Positions 54,375-64,000 of a DNA stretch of 64,000 bases are shown piece after piece. The stretch covers positions 598,997 to 662,996 of the forward strand of contig CAWCOV010000012.1 in NCBI GenBank assembly GCA_963797255.1, given 5' to 3'. The DNA is from JANXZS01 sp963797255 (lineage in GTDB: Bacteria; Acidobacteriota; Terriglobia; Terriglobales; Acidobacteriaceae). Position numbers and translations under genes: made by a program. The notes below the pieces were generated by a model. That model made no database searches. It was not told where the DNA came from and saw nothing but the letters and a program-made list of their open reading frames with translations. Position 1 is the first letter of the stretch, and the number at the start of each line of letters is the position of its first letter.

Positions 54375-56776
54375 TCAACGAAGGATCATCGAGCGACTTA
54401 CCATAAATTTCGTCGAAAGCTTGGCGGATTCAGATGATCCACCGGCCAGTAGCTCAAAAGTGCCAGCTTCGACAGCCCACTTCCCTCGTTGATTGAATAC
54501 CGCCAGGTCCTCCGATTCCAACTGAAATTTCACCGTTTTGGTTTGTCCAGCGTCCAGATGGATTCTCTGAAAGCCGCGCAGTATTTTTGTTGGAGTGACC
54601 ACGCTTGACGAAATTGGATGCAGGTAGATTTGAGCAACCTCATCTCCAGGACGAGTTCCGATATTGGATACGTCTACGCTTACCTCAACCTTCACAGTTG
54701 TCGGATCCCTGCTGGACGGTTGCAGTCAAATTTGCATACCCAAATTTCGTATAGCTGAGTCCGTATCCAAAGTCGAAGAGGGGAGTGCCAGGTGAGTCAA
54801 TGTAATCCGCACGCGCTGCTCCGTAATAGAGGGGGAGTTGGCCAACGGTTCTCGGCACTGACACAGGCAGCCTGCCCGCCGGATTCGTATCACCGAATAG
54901 AACATCCGCAATGGCGAAACCGCCTGCTTCTCCGGGGTACCATGCAGCTAGGATTGCCGGTACATTTTCGGCTGCCCAGTTGAGTTCAAGAGGCCGACCC
55001 TCAATCAACACCAGTACTACTGGTTTACCGACGGCGACGATTTGCTTCAATAATTTCTCCTGGACACCCGCCAGACCCAGACTCGCTCGATCGAAGCCTT
55101 CACCAGATTCCATATCACTTCCACTGGCATCCATTGCTGGCTTGGCGGCGCCCGTTTCCGAAAATAACGTATTAAAGTTTCGGGCGCTCGATCCGCCGAG
55201 AACCACCACTGCTACCGATGATTGACGAACAGCTGCAAGGGCTTCTTCAAATCCTTTTTCCGAGGAGTCCCGAATGTTGGCACCCTTCGCGTAATGGATC
55301 ACAGTCCCGGGCGCTGCGACGGCACGAATGCCGTCAAATACAGTTGAGACTTTACCCTCGCTCTGCGGTGCCGTGTAGTCTCCCAACTGGTTGTACACGC
55401 TATCGGCGTTCGGCCCGATGAGAGCAATTGAATCGAGATGCTTGCTGAGTGGGAGGAGGTCTCCCGTGTTCTTAAGCAAGACGATGGACTCTCGGGCTAC
55501 CTGCCTTGCTAACGCGATATGTTCCTTACTTCCGACTACTCGTGCTGCTACCTCCGGGCTTGCGTAAGGCGATTCGAAAAGGCCGAGACGAAACTTTATT
55601 CGTAGAACTCTTGCAACAGCCAGATTCAAGGTCTGGCTTGACACCCGCCCTTCTTTCACGGCCTTTACGAGTTGCGGAAAGGCATTCGCTCCCAGGTCCG
55701 CATCCATTCCTGCGTTGAGCGCAAGAGCGGCCGCCTGCTCAAGGTTCTCAGCGACATGGTGCCTACTGACGAGTCCGTCGATTGCATAAAGATCGGAAGC
55801 AACATATCCCGTAAATCCCCATTGCCGCCGTAGAACATTGGTCAACAGCCACTCATTCGCAGTGCTCGGCACACCGTCTATGTCGTTGTATGAAGTCATC
55901 AGCGAGGCCGCTCCAGCCTTCACGCTGGCCTTGAATGCGGGAAAGAATACCGTTTCGACTTCTCGTATTCCGGCGTGTGTCGGGCCGCTATTATGTCCGC
56001 CCTCGGGCTGGCCGTAACCGGCAAAATGCTTTAGCGTCGCGGCAACAGCATCTGGCCTTGACAGTCCCACGCTTTGTAAACCTTGCACGAACGACGACGC
56101 CCATCTCAGTAGTGAGAAATGAATCTTCTCCGTATGTTTCTTCCACGCGCGACCATCGCGGTTCCCGCGCGATGTCGAGGATGGGACCGTAACAAACGTT
56201 GCCACCCGTAGCGCGAGTCTCTGCCGCAACTGCAGCCGCCATTTGTCTTATAAGCAGCGGGTCCCATGTGCTCGCTTGCCCGATTGCAGTTGGAAAGACG
56301 GTCGCGCCAATCGCCATGTGGCCATGAGGACACTCCTCAGCAAAAAGCAGCGGAATGTGCAGGCGAGAGTGGTGGATCGCATAGTACTGCAAAGCATTAG
56401 TCGCATCGGCCGATTGACTCGGAGAAAGCCCAGTTTTCAGCGTTACTTTTGTCCACGGATCGGCACGCAAAACACCGTAGAGCGTTCCGGGCTCGACTAC
56501 TTGCATCATCTTCTTGAAATGATCGCTGACCTCGGCGGTATCCACGCCCTTGCTGTACATTTCCCAGCCAAGAGGAATCTCCAACTGACCGACCTTCTCC
56601 TCCAGCGTCATGCGTGGCAAGAGGTCTGCGATCCTGGCGTCGACCGATAAGCGCGGATTTCGATAAGGCTCAAGAGAACGAGCTTTATTCTGTGAAATAG
56701 GAGGCGCAGCATTTTGTGCGTCGCAAATCGCAACCGCAACACCGAAAATTATGAAAAGACATACTTTGCAATTCAT
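54375..56776 (-). pseudogene. Secreted GH3 beta-glucosidase/xylosidase, two frameshifts
   Basis: Three frames (56776-55991, 56229-54685, 54695-54375) join to one GH3 enzyme of about 799 residues. Signal peptide (IIFGVAVAICDAQ), TLEEKVGQL, KHFAGYGQPEGGHNSGP with the substrate-binding KH, nucleophile Asp in GYVASDLYAI, the alpha/beta domain ending VPAILAAWYPGEAGG, and a C-terminal fibronectin-III-like domain (VDVSNIGTRPGDEVAQIYL). Joins near 56112 and 54705; the length is 2 modulo 3, fitting two one-base insertions (first restored as TEMGASFVQG). It hydrolyses beta-linked glucosides or xylosides outside the cytoplasm. Confidence 0.88.
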
Positions 56777-57048
56777 CGTACAAGTACCCTCTTACTCCAC
56801 GTCTTGCATGAGTTCGTAATCATCTGAACTCGTTGGAAGATAGGCGAAAAAAATCACGAGGTAAGCATTGGCAGAGAAGCGCTCACCGCATTCTAACGCC
56901 AGCCGCTCGTTCCGGTAGGTCCTCCAAGCATTTCGCCTCGCTGGACATAGGCTGATTCAGAGGGTGGCCATATAATTTGCGCTTGCCGGAGTCGAGATAG
57001 GGAGTAGGCTTGCATTGCTGTCAACGTTTGCGCAATGGAGCCTCGTTC

Positions 57049-59136
57049 ATGAGAACGATCGCACTCACTGTATTCATTTTGGTGTACGCTGCAACGCAGG
57101 CTTCCGCTCAAAGCTGGACCATTGGGAATGATCAGATTGCAAGAACGCTCATCTTCGAGCCATCGATTGGACTTTACACAGATCGCCTTTCAGATCTGGC
57201 AACCCATACTGATCTCATCAGCATAGGAAAAAATCACTCGTCGATTGCGGCGGAGTTTTCGTTTCAGTACCAAGGGAAGACATACCGTGGCGCGAGTTCC
57301 GCGTTCAAGTTGGTTGATGCCAGCGAAAATACAATCCCGAATGGCAAGTCGCTGGCGATCAAGCTTCGAGGCACCGATGTTCCATTAGAAGTAACGGTGA
57401 CATATACGGTATATGATGGACACCCTGCAATACGCAAATGGCTGACACTGCGTAACACCGGCTCAACGACCTTGAACCTATCGCACTTGGAGATTGAGGC
57501 GATCAATCCGTCGGCCGGCCCTGCCAACGAAGTGATACTGAATGCACAATATGGCGCGGTTCCTCGAGAAACGTTTTACACCGGACGCTCGGAAGATGCA
57601 GGCCTCCTTGTTGCGAATGGTCTGACCGGTAACGGCTTCGCGATCCTTAGCGAGATACCCGGTTACATGAAACGCACAGAAATCAATGCCTGGTACAATC
57701 CCGGCCAAGTCAATATCGGAGCTATGTACGACACGGATTTGATGCCCTTCGAGCGATCCGTAAAGCCTGGGGAAGAGTTCAAGACGGCTGCTGTTTCCTT
57801 GCTCACATTCAGGAAGAACGATGGCTTCCACGATCCCCATTGGATTTTGCCGAGCTACACTTCCGAGATTCTTCAACGCCGATTAGGCAAGCGAGGGGCA
57901 CCGTGGATTTACAACACCTGGGAACCTTTTCAGCGGAAGATCAATCGCGACACCACGCTTGAGTTGATCAACGTAGCTGGAACTATCGGCATGGATATCT
58001 TTACCATCGACGATGGTTGGCAACGAGAGTACGGCGAAAACGAAGTAGACCCCGTTGCGTTCCCTGGTGGTCTCGATTCCATACGTGAAGCGGTTGAAGC
58101 AAAAGGAATGCGGCTTGGATTGTGGATTCCTTTGGCTGCCATCGGAACGGCTACGGCGGATTACACAAAGCATCCTGAATGGGCTGCGCTCGATCAGGCC
58201 GGAAATCGAAAGCTTACGGAAACCGCCGCAGGATCGAAAGTAGTGATGTGTCTCGCAAGTCCATTCCAGGACTCAGCTGCGGACCGTGTCAACGATGCCA
58301 TCGACCGCTTTCATCTTGCCTATGTAAAGCTGGATCTCACCACCATCTTTAATGCCTACGGAGAAGCGCCGGGCTGTTGGGCGAAAAACCATAATCACGG
58401 AAGTTGGGCGGAATCATTGAACATGATTTACGAAGGCATCAGTCATGTCACCGCCAAGGTGTACGAAAAGCATCCCGACGTACTCCTTGATCTCACATTT
58501 GAACTTTGGGGTCAGAAGCACGTCATCGATGCAGGTCTACTTGCTGCAGGCGACTTGGATTGGATGAGCAATGTGGGTGATTTCCAAGCCAATTCTCCCG
58601 GGACTCTGCAGGCGAGAACGCTCCTTTATCAGAGAGCAATTTCCATGCCGGCTGACAGCATGTTGATCGGCAATCTTCAGGCCGGTGTCTCAAGACGTGA
58701 AGAGGCATTCGGTACTGCCATCGGCTCTGCTCCATTGCTGCTCGGTGATCTGCGGAAACTGAGTGCTGCAGATCAGACCTGGTATCAAACTAAAATCAAG
58801 TGGTTCAAGACGCTTCGAGCGAAGACGACTATCAACGAGAGCTTTTTTCCACTCGGTAGTTGGCGTCAACCAACGCCGGATCAATGGGACGGCTTCGCGC
58901 GGTTGTCTCATACTGGGAGCGGCATAGTCGCGATTTTTCGCAACCAGTCGAGCATCGCCGGTGCTTCAGTCCAACTACCGCTCATTCCTGCTGGCAGATA
59001 TAAGGTTCACTCGGTCACTGACGACAAAGATATTGGAGTGTTCACGAAGGCTGAATGGCAACGCGGAGTAGAGATAAAGTTTCCGCCGTCTCAACGCGTC
59101 GAGATCCTCGAAATCTCGTCGGCGAATACTCAGTAG
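57049..59136 (+). CDS. Secreted GH36-type alpha-galactosidase
   Basis: 695 residues from the ATG at 57049 (GGAG upstream). Signal peptide to about TQASAQS, an N-terminal beta domain, then the barrel with FTIDDGWQREYGENEVD, GLWIPLAAIG, nucleophile Asp in YVKLDLTTIF (usual GH36: KWD), CW in APGCWAKN and acid/base region GDLDWMSNVGDF. A C-terminal beta-sandwich ends the protein. GH36/GH27-type retaining alpha-galactosidase; LD in place of WD is a minor change. Divergent from the GH3 gene. Confidence 0.88.
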   Translation: MRTIALTVFILVYAATQASAQSWTIGNDQIARTLIFEPSIGLYTDRLSDLATHTDLISIGKNHSSIAAEFSFQYQGKTYRGASSAFKLVDASENTIPNGKSLAIKLRGTDVPLEVTVTYTVYDGHPAIRKWLTLRNTGSTTLNLSHLEIEAINPSAGPANEVILNAQYGAVPRETFYTGRSEDAGLLVANGLTGNGFAILSEIPGYMKRTEINAWYNPGQVNIGAMYDTDLMPFERSVKPGEEFKTAAVSLLTFRKNDGFHDPHWILPSYTSEILQRRLGKRGAPWIYNTWEPFQRKINRDTTLELINVAGTIGMDIFTIDDGWQREYGENEVDPVAFPGGLDSIREAVEAKGMRLGLWIPLAAIGTATADYTKHPEWAALDQAGNRKLTETAAGSKVVMCLASPFQDSAADRVNDAIDRFHLAYVKLDLTTIFNAYGEAPGCWAKNHNHGSWAESLNMIYEGISHVTAKVYEKHPDVLLDLTFELWGQKHVIDAGLLAAGDLDWMSNVGDFQANSPGTLQARTLLYQRAISMPADSMLIGNLQAGVSRREEAFGTAIGSAPLLLGDLRKLSAADQTWYQTKIKWFKTLRAKTTINESFFPLGSWRQPTPDQWDGFARLSHTGSGIVAIFRNQSSIAGASVQLPLIPAGRYKVHSVTDDKDIGVFTKAEWQRGVEIKFPPSQRVEILEISSANTQ

Positions 59137-59169
59137 TTGCGGAAAATATCGCGAGCGAGCATGGTCGTG

Positions 59170-61143
59170 TCAGTGTGGTTTATCGGTACAAAAGTTCTGG
59201 CATATGGTGTGAGCCACATACCCAGCGGCGGTTGCAAAGGCACGGCCGGCAGAGTCCGCAGTGCCAGATGTTGGATCGACTCCCTCCGTAATGATGCCGC
59301 CGTCCCACGGGCTCGACCTAAGGATCTTGAGAGCTTGATTCTCGCCCGCCTTTAAAGATAGGTGGTCCGCGACTGCCCATGCGGTAGTGAATGGGACACG
59401 ATAGCTTCCGGGTAAACCGTACGGTAATCCAACATTGGAATAAACATATTTGTTTGAATGCAGCCACTCGTATGTTCGGACGAAAAGAGGATCACTCTCC
59501 GGGATAAAGCCCAACGCGGGCAGCTTGAAAAGCGATCCTGGCGGCACGTCGGCGAAGATTGGAGATTTACCATCCGTTGCGGAGACGAAGATTGAGTCAG
59601 TTGTTCCCGGAGCGCCAGTTTTGACGCAATGCTCAAGGATGGCCTTGCGCAGCGAAGTGGCGCGAGCGCTCATCTCATCGGCAGTTTTCGCATCCTTTGA
59701 ATATGTTGCAAATTTAGCCATCTCCAGCATCGCTTTCCATACCAGAACATTGTCGTAGGTGGAGAATTGTTGCTTGCGGTATTCGTCCTGCGCGTCCTGC
59801 AGAGTGGTATAAAGGCCAGTTTCTACATCGAAGCGAGACTGAAGAATCTGGCGCACGTGATTCAGTGCAGGGGCATAGGTTGCAAGAACAGATTGGTCGC
59901 CCGTGCGCTCGGCATATGCGCCAAGCGCGATCACAGGAGCGACAACCTCGTCGAGTTCCAGGCCGTCCTCCAAAACAGTCCCATCAATAAAGCGGCTGTG
60001 GGTGCCCACGTTTCTTAACTGGACAGTAAAGGCATATTCGAGTGCGTCGCGCGCCAATGCCTGATCGATATCGAGCAAGCCTGGAAAACTCCAAAGCATG
60101 GCGTCGCGGTCCCAGTATGCAGCCGAAACGTAATAGCGATCACTCCGCGATGTAACTCCTACTAGTTGTTCGGTGTCGATAGTTCTCCCCCACGCATAGA
60201 GCGCTGTGAAGAGAAAGTTACGATTCATTAGAAGATCAAGATCAGGCTGGCCGGTTGTTCGCGTTCGAGTGCGGCACCAAGCCGCAGCTTCTCGGATAAT
60301 GCTATCGAGACCAACACGGTCAATCATCTCTTCCAATGCCGCACCGGACTGGGATGCGCTGTATTCCTCGATACCCACCCCAATCACGTAGTGAGTTTCG
60401 ACCGTCTCACCTGGCTCGAGTTTCTTTGTTCGCTGCGCGTCAAGGCCGGTAGCTAAACGGAACGGAGGCGCCAGCAGCGACGCCTCGGAACCACGGTACG
60501 ACAGCGACCATGCGAACTGCGTGTCATCTGTAAGATATGGAAACACCATCATGTTCTTTTGCCAGGGAGCAGGGATCATCGTTCGCTCCCCCTTCAAGTT
60601 CACGGGCGTGTACGTGACCCTATTCACTTCTCCCCACGATGCTTTCAATCCCAGGGTCACAGGTACAGCAGTGGTTCGATGGTTCGTAACCGTGAATCGC
60701 AGTAGGGCAGCACGCGAATCGGGGGGAGCGCAGTACGTGATGGATACTTCAATGCCGTCTGACGTCTGAATTGCGGTCGGGATCCAATATTCGATCAACT
60801 CCCACTTAAAATTACGCAGCGGAAGGCTCTTCTCTCCTACCATGAGGTAGGGCTGCAGGGCTGGCGCTCCCCTCTCTCCCTTCACTTCGAGCAATCCCCG
60901 GTATCGCATTGAAAGCACATTGAAGTCCTCAAGTGCTCCGTCAGAGGCTCTGATAGTCGGAAGCGAAATCCACTGGTTGCCGGTAGGGATCACATCATTC
61001 GGCATAACCGCAAGGGGAGTGCGCCGCGGTGTGTTTGCTCCCCACATCAATTGCGATGAAAGAATCAACAGTATGACGATTGATGCAACGCGGATGGCGT
61101 TATCGAAATGTCCGATTCCTGCAAATTTTCTTCGCGATTCCAC
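59170..61143 (-). CDS. Exported six-hairpin glycoside hydrolase
   Basis: 657 residues from the GTG at 61143, which has AGGG just upstream; the frame extends to 61179 but without a ribosome site. A membrane or signal segment (VASIVILLILSSQLMWG) is followed by a beta-sandwich domain (to about 260) and an (alpha/alpha)6 barrel with YVSAAYWDRDAMLWSFPGL, FIDGTVLEDGLELDE and LPYGLPGSYRVPFTTAW. The WDRD and ELDE acidic pairs are plausible catalytic residues. Members include amylo-1,6-glucosidase- and mannosidase-like enzymes; the exact family is not resolved. Convergent with GH36, 33 bp apart. Confidence 0.8.
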   Translation of the reverse strand: MESRRKFAGIGHFDNAIRVASIVILLILSSQLMWGANTPRRTPLAVMPNDVIPTGNQWISLPTIRASDGALEDFNVLSMRYRGLLEVKGERGAPALQPYLMVGEKSLPLRNFKWELIEYWIPTAIQTSDGIEVSITYCAPPDSRAALLRFTVTNHRTTAVPVTLGLKASWGEVNRVTYTPVNLKGERTMIPAPWQKNMMVFPYLTDDTQFAWSLSYRGSEASLLAPPFRLATGLDAQRTKKLEPGETVETHYVIGVGIEEYSASQSGAALEEMIDRVGLDSIIREAAAWCRTRTRTTGQPDLDLLMNRNFLFTALYAWGRTIDTEQLVGVTSRSDRYYVSAAYWDRDAMLWSFPGLLDIDQALARDALEYAFTVQLRNVGTHSRFIDGTVLEDGLELDEVVAPVIALGAYAERTGDQSVLATYAPALNHVRQILQSRFDVETGLYTTLQDAQDEYRKQQFSTYDNVLVWKAMLEMAKFATYSKDAKTADEMSARATSLRKAILEHCVKTGAPGTTDSIFVSATDGKSPIFADVPPGSLFKLPALGFIPESDPLFVRTYEWLHSNKYVYSNVGLPYGLPGSYRVPFTTAWAVADHLSLKAGENQALKILRSSPWDGGIITEGVDPTSGTADSAGRAFATAAGYVAHTICQNFCTDKPH

Positions 61144-61372
61144 TTGATCCCTCGGTTTTTTTTCCGGTCTCGGACACACTGAATATATAAGCTGAAAGCC
61201 GCGGAAAATAGCTTATTGCCGGGATCCACTGTCACCAACAAGACTTCAACTAGAAAACGCATCTGGGATTATTTGGCGGGGTTACCGTTCTTGATGCGGA
61301 AACTTCCCCCAATCGGGACCTGACAGGCTGTACTCTGGAGGTGTTCCAAAATCCTTCCGTGAGTGAGTAGTT

Positions 61373-62736
61373 ATGAATACAGCGGCAATTCGTCACGATA
61401 ACGATTGGATCGGACAGGTGGTCGACGGAAAGTTCACCCTCCTGAGCTGGTTAGGTAACTCCGGACAGGGCGACGTCTTCCTCACGGAACTGGACGGTCA
61501 GCCGTCTCAAAAAGCCGCCATCAAACTCATTCGGGCCAATGCCCCTTACTCCGAATCGCAGATGGCGGGCTGGTCCGCGGTGCAGAGACTTTCTCACCCT
61601 CACCTGATGCGTTTGTTCCACGTCGGCTCTTGTCAAATCAACGGCAACCCGATGTTCTACGCCGTAATGGAGTATGCCGAAGAAAACCTCTCGCAAATTC
61701 TTCCCGACCGGCCGCTCACTCCTGCAGAGACCAAAGAGATGCTTGACCCGCTTCTCGACGCACTCTCTTATGTTCACGGAAAGGGGTTGGTCCACGGTCA
61801 CCTCAAGCCATCGAACATCATGGCCGTCAACGACCAGCTAAAGCTTTCTTGTGACGGCATTCAAGCCGCCGGACCGACTCCCAGGAATCCATCGCCCTTC
61901 ACCGCCTACGATGCGCCGGAACGTGCCGCACAAAAGATTTCTCCGGCTGCAGATATATGGTCGCTTGGCATCAGCCTGGTTGAAGCCCTTACCCAACATC
62001 CGCCAGTCTGGGACAAATCGAAGCAGAAGGAACCTCTGGTTCCGGAATCGCTTCCGCAACCGTTCGCGCAGATTGCGAAGGAATGTCTCCGGACCGACCC
62101 TGCTCTTCGGTGCACCCTCGCCGATGTCAAAGCGCGTTTGAATCCGGCGTCTCCGATCGCTAGCGCGTCGAAGGGCGCAGCAGCGGAGAAGACGGTGCCT
62201 GGGATCGCAAGTCGGTCGAACGAAGCGGTTGCCGCAGAGAAGGCGGCGCCTGCGAAATCCCGCATGCCGGCGATCATCGGCGGAGTACTCGTCCTGTTAG
62301 CGATAATTGCTTTTCTGACAATGCGGTCGCGTCAAACCAGTCCTTCGACCACGCAACAATCTGTGCCCGCAGCCGAAGCTCCCCGACGCAATCTCCGGCA
62401 CCGGAAAGTCCAGCCTCTTCCGGTACAGTGAAGGGTGCGGTAGCTTCGCAGGTGCTGCCTGACGTCTCTGAAACCGCCCGCAACACAATCCATGGCACCG
62501 TCAAAGTTAAAGTAAAGGCTGAAGTAGATCCAAGCGGAAGTGTTTCGAACGCCACGCTCGAATCAATGGGGCCGAGCAGATATTTCTCCGGCCGGGCACT
62601 TGAGGCAACGCGGCAGTGGAAATTCAAGCCTCCACAAGTCAATGGCAAACCGGTATCCAGTATTTGGACGCTGCAGTTCGAATTCCGGCAAACCGGGACC
62701 ACGGTCAGACCGGTGGAGACATCCCCTACACCTTAG
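61373..62736 (+). pseudogene. Pseudokinase with membrane span and TonB-like C-terminal domain, one frameshift
   Basis: Two frames (61373-62431 and 62428-62736) probably form one protein of about 454 residues. The kinase-like domain has glycine loop LGNSGQGDVF and AAIK lysine, but the catalytic loop reads HGHLKPSN instead of HRDLKPxN and the DFG position reads SCDG, so the catalytic and Mg-binding aspartates are lost. A linker, a membrane span (IIGGVLVLLAIIAFLTM) and a periplasmic Pro-rich stretch lead to a TonB-type C-terminal domain (HGTVKVKVKAEVDPSGSV ... ATRQWKFKPPQVNG). The break lies in a CCCC run near 62388 (one C missing, or two extra bases). The second frame alone would start at GTG 62428. 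Confidence 0.72.
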
Positions 62737-62861
62737 TCAAGAATTTCAAAGACTGGACGAGTCCATGAGCTGAGACGAATCGCAGCGGTACATTTCCCGT
62801 TGCATCGACTGAGCATCTTTTCCTAAAGATTGGCTTTGCTCTGCCGATAACTAACTTAATT

Positions 62862-64000
62862 ATGGAGAAATCACTCGGCACGCTTCATTCATTTCCCGCC
62901 CAGATCTTGCAACCCACGTCATCTCCGGCTCAACCGGACTCCTCGGCTAGTCAGAACAGTTTGCTCTCTCCTGAAATTAAACTTTGGCCGGATTGTTTAA
63001 CGGTCGCCTTGATAGGTCCTAAGGAACGATGCCGCAAAGAGATTGCCCAGGCCCTGGCTGGATCGGCCGATGTGGTCGTGCATGAATTTCTTACCTATCC
63101 GAAAGGGACCGAGGAGCTTTTTCACAAAGACTTTGACATGTTTGTCGTCGATGTCGACAGCGATCCGGACGCGGCTCTGGAACTTATGGAGAAGATCAGC
63201 AGCTACGGTTCGCCGGTTATTGCCTACTCGGAACAACCAGACTCAGATATGTTGCTCAGTTGTATGCGCCTGGGTGCGCGCGAATACTTAAGGCCGCCCT
63301 TCGATTCGGGAACGCTCGCGGAAGCTCTCATTCGCGTGTCGGCACGCCGAACAGATGTATCCTCGCGTAGGACCAGGCTTGGAGAGCTATTGATATTTGT
63401 GGGTGCAAAGGGCGGCTCGGGTGTGACCACCATCGCCAGCAGCTTCGCGCTCTCGCTTGCGAGAGAGTCCGGCAAAAAAGTCGTATTGATCGACCTCGCC
63501 CTGCCTCTTGGTGATGCCGCGCTGCAACTCGGATTAAAGTCGCAGTACTCGACGTCGGATGCGCTGCAAAATTTCAACCGGGTCGACTCGAATTTTCTTT
63601 CTACCTTATTGGTCAAACACAGCTCTGGATTGCATGTCCTTGCGGCCCCCGATAAGTATGTTCCGTTCAGAACTTCTGATGAAGCGGTGGACCGGCTCCT
63701 GACCGTCAGTAGGCAAGAATTCGACTACGTGGTTGTAGACGGAGGCCCCAGGCCGGGCTTCAGTGTAAAGTCGCTGGTTGAGAACGCTGCGCGCATCTAT
63801 TTGGTGGCGCAAGCGACCGTATCCGACCTCCGAAAAGCAAACTGCATGATCGCAAGGTTCGTCGAATCCGGCGACCCAAGGCGCGAAATAGTTTTAAACC
63901 GCTTTACACCCCGTCATTCATCGGTTGACGAGGAAAGTATTTCAAGCTCGTTGACGAGACCCGCGAAGTGGAAAATTCCAAGTCACTATTTCATCGCTCA
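62862..64000 (+). CDS. tadZ: Second TadZ/CpaE-type ATPase (partial, continues beyond window)
   Basis: Open from the ATG at 62862 to the window end (379 codons, no stop). It follows the copy at 25936 throughout: CLTVALIGPKERCRKEIAQAL, MFVVDVDSDPDAALELMEKI, GAREYLRPPF, then GAKGGSGVTTIASSFALSL, LIDLALPLGDAALQLG, the SNFLSTLLVKHSSGLHVLAAPDKY block and DYVVVDGG. The N-terminus is longer and Pro/Ser-rich. It suggests a second Tad-type system downstream or a dedicated localisation factor. No sigma-54-type element is seen in the 125 bp before it. Confidence 0.93.
   Translation, partial: MEKSLGTLHSFPAQILQPTSSPAQPDSSASQNSLLSPEIKLWPDCLTVALIGPKERCRKEIAQALAGSADVVVHEFLTYPKGTEELFHKDFDMFVVDVDSDPDAALELMEKISSYGSPVIAYSEQPDSDMLLSCMRLGAREYLRPPFDSGTLAEALIRVSARRTDVSSRRTRLGELLIFVGAKGGSGVTTIASSFALSLARESGKKVVLIDLALPLGDAALQLGLKSQYSTSDALQNFNRVDSNFLSTLLVKHSSGLHVLAAPDKYVPFRTSDEAVDRLLTVSRQEFDYVVVDGGPRPGFSVKSLVENAARIYLVAQATVSDLRKANCMIARFVESGDPRREIVLNRFTPRHSSVDEESISSSLTRPAKWKIPSHYFIA

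Noticed and set aside
1..64000. CRISPR arrays, rRNA genes and prophage modules
   Set aside because: No regularly spaced repeats, rRNA-like stretches or phage structural genes were seen.

Overview
The window looks like a chromosomal segment of a soil-type acidobacterium (inferred). The reasons are moderate-to-high GC, large Ser/Thr kinases with Tol-type beta-propellers, a Tad pilus locus with PilZ, DUF192 and TonB-like proteins, PadR regulators each paired with a small membrane protein, and many secreted glycoside hydrolases.

Layout. 1-1508 (minus): ATPase and permease of a NitT/TauT-type ABC importer. 1706-6928: a compact selenocysteine locus, with tRNA-Sec (selC, minus) divergent from selD-selA-selB and then an AhpD-like gene whose in-frame UGA sits in a CxxU motif, followed by a SECIS-like hairpin. 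6934-11913 (minus): an NAD(P)-binding protein, a Ser/Thr kinase and an anSME-type radical SAM enzyme. 12100-13351: two unknown envelope proteins. 13468-19298: a tripartite RND efflux system whose pump gene is frameshifted here. 19379-21487: a DUF1080 hydrolase and an FG-GAP propeller protein, both exported. 21503-24405 (minus): a polytopic membrane protein and an NtrC-type sigma-54 activator.

25329-44952 is a Tad (type IVc) pilus locus: prepilin peptidase, TadZ, TadA, TadB, TadC, DUF192, PilZ, two TadE-like minor pilins, a TadG-like protein, a TonB-like protein, CpaB, the secretin CpaC, a second DUF192, two tandem GT87-like membrane proteins and two Flp pilins. An IS110-family transposase sits before the pilins. 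Five intergenic sites match TGG-N8-TTGC with exact sigma-54 spacing, each upstream of a Tad-locus gene, so the neighbouring activator probably controls pilus synthesis.

45055-48494 encodes a dolichyl-phosphate-type glycosyltransferase, a polytopic transferase-like protein and a methyltransferase (surface glycan work). 48571-61143 is a carbohydrate-degradation region (GH13, GH106-like, GH3, GH36 and a six-hairpin hydrolase) with a PadR pair inside. 61373-64000 holds a predicted pseudokinase with a TonB-like tail and a second TadZ paralogue that runs off the window.

Quality caveat. Many genes (RND pump, TadE, TadG, the TonB-like gene, both GT87, GH106, GH3, pseudokinase) need single-base corrections to read through, mostly removal of one extra base. 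This could be residual long-read error or real gene decay. It does not affect the UGA codon of the selenoprotein, which is in frame on both sides. All calls come from reading the sequence without database searches.
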